The position numbers and the translations under genes are program-made. 5,833 nucleotides of DNA from Candidatus Woesearchaeota archaeon (GTDB lineage: Archaea; Nanobdellota; Nanobdellia; SCGC-AAA011-G17; JACOZS01). The notes beneath the pieces were generated by a model that did no database searches, was not told where the DNA came from, and saw nothing but the letters and a program-made list of their open reading frames with translations. The stretch is taken from NCBI GenBank assembly GCA_016181215.1, contig JACOZS010000039.1:1-5833 (forward strand). The letters are read 5' to 3'. This document shows, one piece after another, positions 3,720 to 5,833 of the stretch. Positions within the stretch are counted from its first letter, which is position 1, and each line of letters starts with the position of its first letter.

Positions 3720-5062
3720 AATCCAAGCTTGGGTTTTTAAGAGCTGGAAAGTTAAGTCCGGTTGATAATGCAAGATCTTATTTAGAAAAAATAAAGAGAG
3801 AGGACAAAAAGATTAATTCCTTCCTGCACGTAAATGAAAACGTAATTGAAGAAGCAAAACTGCTTGAGAAATCCAAAAACAGGGGCAGGTTATACGGGCT
3901 GGTTATAGGGGTTAAATCAGCAATAAATGTCAGGGGTTTGATTGCAAATTGCGCTTCTAAAACTCTAGAAAATTATAGAGCAACATATGATGCTGATGTT
4001 GTTTCAAAGATAAAAGAAGAAGGCGGTTTAATAATTGGAATGACTAACTGTGATGAGTTCTGCTGCGGCTCGTCAGGAGAGCACAGTGCTTTTGGGCCTA
4101 CTAAAAATCCTGCGAATACAAACTTGATTACTGGCGGAAGTTCAAGCGGAAGTGCTGCGGCTGTTAAGGCTGAATTTTGTGATTTAAGTTTAGGAAGCGA
4201 CACTGGAGGAAGCATAAGAAATCCGGCTTCTCATTGCGGGGTTGTAGGGGTTAAACCTAGTTATGGTCTGGTTTCAAGATATGGATTAATAGATTTAAGC
4301 ATGAGTCTTGACCAGATCGGGCCATTAAGCAGAGAAGTTTATGGTTCTGCTTTGCTATTAAGCGTAATTGCAGGCAAAAGCAAACGCGATGCTACTATGT
4401 TTAATTCCAAAATACCGGAATATGAAAAAAATTTGAAACTTAATGAGGAGATAACTGTTGGTGTATGCAAGGATTTCAAAGATCTGTGCGAGGAAAAAGA
4501 AATTTATGAATTAGTTGAACAAGCTACAGGCAAATTGGTCAAGAATTATAAATTGAAGTTAGTTAAAGTTGATTTAAAACATATCAAATTAGCAGTACAG
4601 ACCTATTATCCTTTAGTATACACTGAATTTTATTCTGGGACCAGGAAATTTGACGGCAGGAAATATGGTTTTAAAATTGAAGATGTGTGCGGAGAAGAGG
4701 GATTGAGAAGAATCCTTGGTGGCAAGATAATCACACAGTCTGAATTTAAAGGAATGTATTACAGAAAGGCACTGAAGGCCAAGGAAATAATAAAACAGGA
4801 GCTGCAGAACGCGTTTAAAAAGGTTGACTGCATAATAAGTCCTGCTGTTCCGAGCTTGCCACATAAGATAGGAGCAAAAATACCGGTTGAAGCAGAATAT
4901 GCTTATGATGCTTTTACAATCCCTGCGAACCTTGGGGGCATATGTGCTGGCGTAGTGCAAGCCGGAAACATAAAAGGAGTTCCGGTCGGTTTGCAGATTA
5001 TGTGCAATTCTTTTAATGAAAGCAAGATGTTCAAGTTAATGGGGGCGGTTGAGAGTGGCTAA
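3710..5062 (+). CDS. gatA: Aspartyl-tRNA(Asn)/glutamyl-tRNA(Gln) amidotransferase subunit A
   Basis: GatA hydrolyses glutamine and sends ammonia through a tunnel to GatB, where the tRNA-bound acidic residue is amidated. It belongs to the amidase-signature family and has 450 residues, somewhat shorter than the 480-490 usual in bacteria. The Ser-cisSer-Lys triad is complete: Lys69 in VIGVKSAINV, Ser144 in TGGSSSGSAAAV (141-152) and nucleophile Ser168 in GSDTGGSIRNPA (162-173). Ser144 and Ser168 are 24 apart, as in Staphylococcus GatA. Other family blocks are DADVV (94-98), NCDEFCCGSSGEHSAFGPTKNP (113-134), GVVGVKPSYGLVSRYGL (177-193), SLDQIGP (199-205), the YYRKAL region (350-355) and TIPANLGG...GVPVGLQIM (403-431). 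The usual Met-Asp-Glu-Phe-Ala-Met motif is replaced by a cysteine-rich version (Cys114, 118, 119). It overlaps gatC by 10 bases and gatB by 8. In archaea GatCAB serves Asn-tRNA, since GatDE handles Gln-tRNA. Confidence 0.97.
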   Translation: MDLKSKLGFLRAGKLSPVDNARSYLEKIKREDKKINSFLHVNENVIEEAKLLEKSKNRGRLYGLVIGVKSAINVRGLIANCASKTLENYRATYDADVVSKIKEEGGLIIGMTNCDEFCCGSSGEHSAFGPTKNPANTNLITGGSSSGSAAAVKAEFCDLSLGSDTGGSIRNPASHCGVVGVKPSYGLVSRYGLIDLSMSLDQIGPLSREVYGSALLLSVIAGKSKRDATMFNSKIPEYEKNLKLNEEITVGVCKDFKDLCEEKEIYELVEQATGKLVKNYKLKLVKVDLKHIKLAVQTYYPLVYTEFYSGTRKFDGRKYGFKIEDVCGEEGLRRILGGKIITQSEFKGMYYRKALKAKEIIKQELQNAFKKVDCIISPAVPSLPHKIGAKIPVEAEYAYDAFTIPANLGGICAGVVQAGNIKGVPVGLQIMCNSFNESKMFKLMGAVESG

Positions 5063-5833
5063 GATAGGATTGGAGATACATGCATATCTGAATTTGGGAA
5101 AAAATAGGACTAAATTGTTCTGTGAATGCCCGATAAATTACCAAGAAGCAGAATCAAATACTAATATCTGCCCAATATGCACTTCCCAGCCTGGATCTAA
5201 ACCCATGGCACCAAACAAGGATGCGCTTGATAAAGTTATTGCTATAGGATTATTACTCAACTGCAAGATAAACAAAAAATTCTTTTTTCAGAGAAAACAT
5301 TATGACTGGCCTGATTTACCTTCTGGGTACCAGAGAACTATTTCTGGAAGTTATTCAACAAATGTCGGATCAAACGGCAAATTCTTGAATGTTGGAATTT
5401 GGGAAGTACACCTTGAAGAAGATCCTGCAAGATGGGATCCGCAAACTGGAGAAGTTGATTATAATAGAAGCGGGATGCCGTTAATAGAGATAGTAACTGC
5501 GCCTGATTTAAAAACTCCTGATGAGGCAAGGAATTGGCTAAGGAACTTGATGACCACTTTGAATTACATCAAAGCTGTTCTCAAGGGAATCGCCATAAAG
5601 GCGGATGTTAATGTGAGTGTTGAAGGGCATTCAAGAGTTGAGGTAAAAAATGTGAACTCCTTCAGAAATGTATGCAAGGCTATAGAATATGAATTTGCAA
5701 GACAAGAAAAAGCACTAAAAAACAAGAGTGCGTTGAAAAAGGAAGAAACCAGGATGTTTGATGAAGCAGAGGGAATAACAAAACATATGAGATTTAAAGA
5801 ACAGGCTGATGATTATAGATTTATTCCAGAACC
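5055..5833 (+). CDS. gatB: Aspartyl-tRNA(Asn)/glutamyl-tRNA(Gln) amidotransferase subunit B (3' end outside window)
   Basis: GatB binds the mischarged tRNA, phosphorylates its aspartate (or glutamate) side chain with ATP and amidates it using ammonia from GatA. The start is a GTG at 5055 overlapping gatA by 8 bases; no ATG lies near, and the family pattern KIGLEIH begins at residue 3, so this start is well supported. A G-rich stretch (5041-5048) six bases upstream may bind the ribosome. 259 codons are visible of an expected total near 470. Seen: active-site Glu7 and His9 in GLEIHAYL, a zinc knuckle with Cys23, Cys25, Cys39 and Cys42, HYDWPDLPSGYQ (82-93), HLEEDPAR (119-126, with the Mg-binding acidic residues), DYNRSGMPLIEIVTAPD (135-151), KADVNVSVEG and VEVKNVNSFR, ending at DYRFIPE, just before the family PEPDL. 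The cradle domain is thus nearly complete, while the helical and YqeY-like tRNA-binding domains lie outside. Confidence 0.97.
   Translation, partial: MAKIGLEIHAYLNLGKNRTKLFCECPINYQEAESNTNICPICTSQPGSKPMAPNKDALDKVIAIGLLLNCKINKKFFFQRKHYDWPDLPSGYQRTISGSYSTNVGSNGKFLNVGIWEVHLEEDPARWDPQTGEVDYNRSGMPLIEIVTAPDLKTPDEARNWLRNLMTTLNYIKAVLKGIAIKADVNVSVEGHSRVEVKNVNSFRNVCKAIEYEFARQEKALKNKSALKKEETRMFDEAEGITKHMRFKEQADDYRFIPE

Noticed and set aside
4021..4080. Cysteine cluster in GatA (Cys114, 118, 119) as a metal or redox site
   Set aside because: The segment replaces the standard MDEFAMGSS block and the protein is cysteine-rich elsewhere; without a fourth suitably placed ligand it is more likely neutral substitution.
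4613..4960. Antisense 115-codon frame within gatA, and similar ones at 3973-4215, 3555-3773, 2576-2764 and 5338-5529
   Set aside because: All lie opposite conserved coding sequence, lack promoter or ribosome-binding signals and have no family features.
1..5833. Mobile elements, CRISPR arrays, tRNA or rRNA genes
   Set aside because: No transposase, terminal inverted repeats, regularly spaced repeats or tRNA-like cloverleaf segments were seen in the short intergenic regions.

Overview
This window most likely comes from an archaeon, probably a small-genome lineage of the DPANN type (for example Woesearchaeota or Pacearchaeota). Three things support this. The DNA is AT-rich. Each of the five transcription units has a TATA-box-like octamer centred about 25-27 bases upstream of its chosen start codon, which is archaeal promoter geometry with essentially leaderless mRNAs. 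Downstream genes in operons instead start by overlap or from Shine-Dalgarno sites such as GAGGTGA. Several genes have bacterial affinities (bacilliredoxin, bacterial-type AspRS), which fits such lineages. The lineage is inferred, not proven.

Layout. 1-1021 (minus strand): a two-gene operon with a bacilliredoxin-family thiol protein (CGC motif) followed one base later by a cyclophilin peptidyl-prolyl isomerase with a lipoprotein signal; the last residues of the isomerase lie beyond the window. 1022-1134: divergent promoter region. 1135-1424 (plus): two tiny membrane proteins of 63 and 33 residues, overlapping by ATGA, the second preceded by a near-perfect Shine-Dalgarno site. 1482-2873 (plus): aspS, a bacterial-type aspartyl-tRNA synthetase that lacks the GAD insertion domain. 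2880-3394 (minus): a two-gene toxin-antitoxin-like pair, a small RelE/Barnase-fold-like protein followed by a DUF2283 protein. 3395-3494: a second divergent promoter region with a perfect 13-bp palindrome. 3495-5833 (plus): gatC, gatA and gatB overlapping head to tail, with gatB cut by the window end.

Functional picture. aspS and gatCAB make sense together. In archaea Gln-tRNA is made by GatDE, while GatCAB makes Asn-tRNA(Asn) from mischarged Asp-tRNA(Asn). The AspRS here carries His31 and Gly82, which align with the two residues linked to relaxed (non-discriminating) tRNA recognition in Pseudomonas AspRS. The right half of the window therefore appears to encode an indirect asparagine pathway, with the toxin-antitoxin-like pair sitting between its two parts on the opposite strand. 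The left half looks like envelope and thiol/protein-folding functions.

The main items for a second look are the GAD-less, predicted non-discriminating AspRS beside a shortened GatC, the palindrome between the toxin-antitoxin and gatCAB promoters, and the easily missed 33-residue membrane protein. No RNA gene, CRISPR array, insertion sequence or other mobile element was seen, and no gene-free stretch exceeds 300 bases.
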